A stretch of 39,399 nt of DNA, from assembly GCA_903873735.1 (NCBI GenBank), contig CAIQPO010000043.1, positions 1-39,399 of the forward strand, in the 5' to 3' direction. Source of the stretch: Candidatus Collierbacteria bacterium (GTDB lineage: Bacteria > Patescibacteriota > Microgenomatia > UBA1400 > MFAQ01). The translations under genes and the position numbers were made by a program. This document shows positions 36,785 to 39,399 of this stretch, in pieces. The notes under the pieces were generated by a model. That model was not told where the DNA came from, did not search any database, and saw only the letters and a list, made by a program, of their open reading frames with translations. Every line of letters starts with the position of its first letter. Positions within the stretch are counted from its first letter, which is position 1.

Positions 36785-37079
36785 ATATCACAAACTTCTT
36801 GCTTGTATCCAGTTTAGCTAGATTACTCTTTTTCCAAAAAATTATGTACACATCTCCATTAGGCATAATCACTTCTTTCGTGACATATACCTCTCCAAGT
36901 TCGGGGTGTTCATCGACTACCAACACACGATTGTCGTCTTTACCCTCAATCTCACGAACGAAATATGTTTTTAAAGCCCGTTTTTCAACCAGTTCACACC
37001 TCCCTAATGTTTTCCATATTTTACTACACAAATACCTGAATAACTTGAAAAATCTAATATTATCGGATATAATACGCAC
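36774..37079 (-). CDS. small hypothetical protein (start uncertain)
   Basis: 101-aa ORF; a GGGAGG SD lies 6 nt before an in-frame CTG at 36990-36992, which would give a 72-aa product. Confidence 0.5.
   Translation of the reverse strand: MRIISDNIRFFKLFRYLCSKIWKTLGRCELVEKRALKTYFVREIEGKDDNRVLVVDEHPELGEVYVTKEVIMPNGDVYIIFWKKSNLAKLDTSKKFVIYLP
37045..37073 (+). promoter_or_regulatory. promoter TTGAAA-17-TATAAT
   Basis: -35 37045-37050, -10 37068-37073; upstream of the 605-aa gene with SD AAAGGAG. Confidence 0.75.
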
Positions 37080-37112
37080 GAACGCACCCTAACATTCAAA
37101 GGAGAAAAACTT

Positions 37113-38930
37113 ATGATTGGATACATTGTCATTGGAGTTTTGCTGTGCACTCTGGCTGGGCTGGTTCCCCAATTAATCTCAAGGGACACCATGGCCAGGT
37201 CTGTCAAATGGGCCATCGCTGCCCTAGTTGGCAACATTATCTTCATCAGCGCCCAGGTCTATCTCGCCCCGCCGGCACATGTTGGACCGCTCGATGGCTA
37301 CCAGTTTCTCTGGCTTCCGCTCCTGGTGAATACAGTCATCGGCCTCGGCATCGCCCTCTTCAAATCTGATTCTTTTGATGGAGATGAAGAGACCAGTACC
37401 ATCAACATGCTTGCCGGTGCTGGTAATGGCGCCATACTCCTCATCCTGTTCGTTGTCATGGCTATCATCGCCATGGCGACTACTTGGGGTGAAGGAAACG
37501 CCAAGGCAAGAGCTTACTTTTTACCCATAGAAGAGGTGCAAATCGACCCCTCCTTGGGAACAAACGCTCCCGAAAGTTTTCCCGACAACGACCCCGCCCA
37601 CATCATCATGGTTGAAGAAGCCACCGCCCGCCATATCGGCTCACGAGCCATTGGCCAAACCGGCGTAAACTTCGGCTCAACCTACAAACCCGGTACCTAT
37701 ACCAAACAAATGGTACAGGGACACATGTACTGGGTGGCACCGGTGGAGTACCAAAACTTCTTTGCCAACCTCAAACTCCCCACCACCCCAGGCGTGATTG
37801 TAGTCGATGCAGAAAACCCCATGACCGAACCTCGATTCGACCAGACGTGTCAACTGCGGTATGTCCAAAGCGCCATCCTCAACCAGGATCCCATCCGCTA
37901 TCTTTACATCAGCGGCTACGATCAATATCTCTTTGTCGATCCTACATTTGAATACGACGACAACTGGGTTCCGTATATTACTGTGGATGGAAGCATTTAC
38001 CAGAGGGGGCTCTACGGATCACAGGTGGTCAAAGTCTTTACCATCAATGTCTGCACCGGTGAGATCGCTGAATACAGCTTGGCTGACAAACCGGCCTGGA
38101 TTGACCGCATTCTGCCACTGTCTGCCATTGATCAAAACCTCGACGACTACGGCAATTTCTACAAGGGAACCTGGCCAGTGATGTTCAACACCACCGGTCA
38201 AGGAATTGAAACAAGGGCAGACGACACTACCCCCACAGCCTACTCCTCCGTCTCAAAGAGCCCAGTCTATCAGTATGTCATGACCAGCAAAAACACCACC
38301 GACTTTAGCTCGCTGGGTATCATCCTGGTGGATACCAATTCTTACACTGCCAGGCGCTTCCCCATCTACGGCCTGCTGGTAGGCTCCAAGGTAACAGATG
38401 CCTTCATGGATATTGAGTGGAACAAGGCAGGTGATAGTCACAACTACGATATCACCGAACCAGTTCTCTACAATATCTACGGCCGCCTTACTTGGGTCAC
38501 CACCTACATCAACCCCGCAAGTAATGGTATGGCAGACTACAAATCCATCGCTTTCCTGGACGCCTACTTCGTCAGCTCGGCCAATGTCATCCGCGCCGAG
38601 ACCAAAGAAGAGGCTTTGTTGATGTACCAACTCTGGCAAGCAAACCGCCCTTCAAACGACACCGACCCTGGCAGCACAGCCAATCTTGTGCCCTTGTCCG
38701 GCGAGATCATCCAATTCAATGCCGAAGTAAAAAATGGCAACACCATTTACTACTTCATGATCAAGGGTGAAGATGGTGTGGTGGTCAATACTATCTTCTC
38801 AGTCACCCCCACCGACGCGGTTCGCGAAATTCGTTTCACCGAATACGGCGACCAGGTGAGCTTTACCTACGTCGAACTCGGTAGCGGCAGCGCTTCCGTC
38901 TCCTCCTTTGATAACCTCAACGTACCATAA
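37113..38930 (+). CDS. large membrane-anchored hypothetical protein, three N-terminal TM helices and an extracytoplasmic-like domain (GC-rich orphan class)
   Basis: 605 aa; hydrophobic N-terminus then soluble region MYWVAPVEYQNFFANLKLPTTPGVIVVDAENP; own promoter and terminator. Confidence 0.85.
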   Translation: MIGYIVIGVLLCTLAGLVPQLISRDTMARSVKWAIAALVGNIIFISAQVYLAPPAHVGPLDGYQFLWLPLLVNTVIGLGIALFKSDSFDGDEETSTINMLAGAGNGAILLILFVVMAIIAMATTWGEGNAKARAYFLPIEEVQIDPSLGTNAPESFPDNDPAHIIMVEEATARHIGSRAIGQTGVNFGSTYKPGTYTKQMVQGHMYWVAPVEYQNFFANLKLPTTPGVIVVDAENPMTEPRFDQTCQLRYVQSAILNQDPIRYLYISGYDQYLFVDPTFEYDDNWVPYITVDGSIYQRGLYGSQVVKVFTINVCTGEIAEYSLADKPAWIDRILPLSAIDQNLDDYGNFYKGTWPVMFNTTGQGIETRADDTTPTAYSSVSKSPVYQYVMTSKNTTDFSSLGIILVDTNSYTARRFPIYGLLVGSKVTDAFMDIEWNKAGDSHNYDITEPVLYNIYGRLTWVTTYINPASNGMADYKSIAFLDAYFVSSANVIRAETKEEALLMYQLWQANRPSNDTDPGSTANLVPLSGEIIQFNAEVKNGNTIYYFMIKGEDGVVVNTIFSVTPTDAVREIRFTEYGDQVSFTYVELGSGSASVSSFDNLNVP

Positions 38931-38937
38931 GATCCAT

Positions 38938-38968
38938 CAGACCCCGCAATTGCGGGGTCTTTTTTTAC
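38938..38968 (+). terminator. intrinsic terminator
   Basis: AGACCCCGCAATTGCGGGGTCTTTTTTT. Confidence 0.93.
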
Positions 38969-39003
38969 TTGCTGCTACCCTGCTTTAGCGTCATAATAAA
39001 ACT

Positions 39004-39399
39004 ATGTCGCAAGACCAAAGCATTATCAGTCAAGTTAAAGACACCTACAACCTAATCGCCGACAACTTTTCCCAGACCAGACAATTTGTTTGGAAAGATC
39101 TAAGCCCTCTCCTTGAAAAAATACCACCCAAATCCTCTATCCTTGATGTTGGTTGCGGCAATGGCAGAATCATCAAAAGCCTGCCCAGAGATATCAAATA
39201 CACTGGCATAGATATTAGCAGTAAGTTACTTGAAAAAGCTGGTCAGTCGTTCCCCGAACACCATTTTATCGAAACAGACATCACCAAACCAGAAATCTGG
39301 AAACACTTAGGCCAATTCGATTACATTCTAGCCATCGCTTCACTCCATCACATCCCTTCAACCACAAATCAGCAATTTGTGATTGATCAAATCAAGAAA
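39004..39399 (+). CDS. class I SAM methyltransferase, Trm9/ALKBH8-like, truncated by the window edge
   Basis: VKDTYNLIADNFSQTRQFVWKDL resembles the Trm9 YNxIAxxFSxTRxxxWP signature; SAM motif I ILDVGCGNGRII. No stop in window, so not in the ORF track. Confidence 0.8.
   Translation, partial: MSQDQSIISQVKDTYNLIADNFSQTRQFVWKDLSPLLEKIPPKSSILDVGCGNGRIIKSLPRDIKYTGIDISSKLLEKAGQSFPEHHFIETDITKPEIWKHLGQFDYILAIASLHHIPSTTNQQFVIDQIKK

Noticed and set aside
37145-38746. Several antisense or alternate-frame ORFs within the 605-aa gene
   Set aside because: Shadow ORFs of a GC-rich coding region with no independent start signals.
1-39399. CRISPR array, transposase/IS element, prophage structural module, tRNA or rRNA
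   Set aside because: No direct-repeat array, transposase-like protein, phage head/tail protein or tRNA T-arm pattern was recognised on either strand.

Overview
This 39.4 kb window looks like chromosome from a small-genome, CPR/Patescibacteria-like bacterium (inference from gene content and compact architecture). Most recognisable genes are housekeeping genes on the minus strand: dnaX, ybeY, yqeY, rpsU, HIT, rseP, frr, tsf, rpsB, folD, glyA, tmk, an NRAMP-like transporter, topA, a PBP2-like transpeptidase, mreD, mreB, rpmB and elp3. On the plus strand are a tandem ThyX-like protein, mreC, an O-antigen ligase/TPR protein, def, fmt, a site-2 protease and a Trm9-like methyltransferase that runs off the right edge. 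No tRNA, rRNA, CRISPR array or transposase was recognised. Three signals stand out. (1) About 14 visibly GC-richer orphan genes are scattered singly between the AT-rich housekeeping genes. Almost all have their own strong sigma70-type promoter, Shine-Dalgarno and hairpin terminator. (2) The predicted mRNA 5' ends of most of these genes carry a shared short element, consensus GHACWTT (10 exact copies by hand alignment), at or just after the expected transcription start. (3) A ~515-nt non-coding transcription unit lies between topA and the PBP2 gene on the minus strand. It has a consensus promoter, a long-range closing helix, many hairpins and an intrinsic terminator, and I could not match it to RNase P RNA, tmRNA or SRP RNA. 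Other notable points are a tandem-duplicated ThyX whose signature motif is split between the two halves, and an Elp3 plus Trm9-like pair suggesting wobble-uridine mcm5U-type chemistry. All identifications are by eye; no database search was possible.
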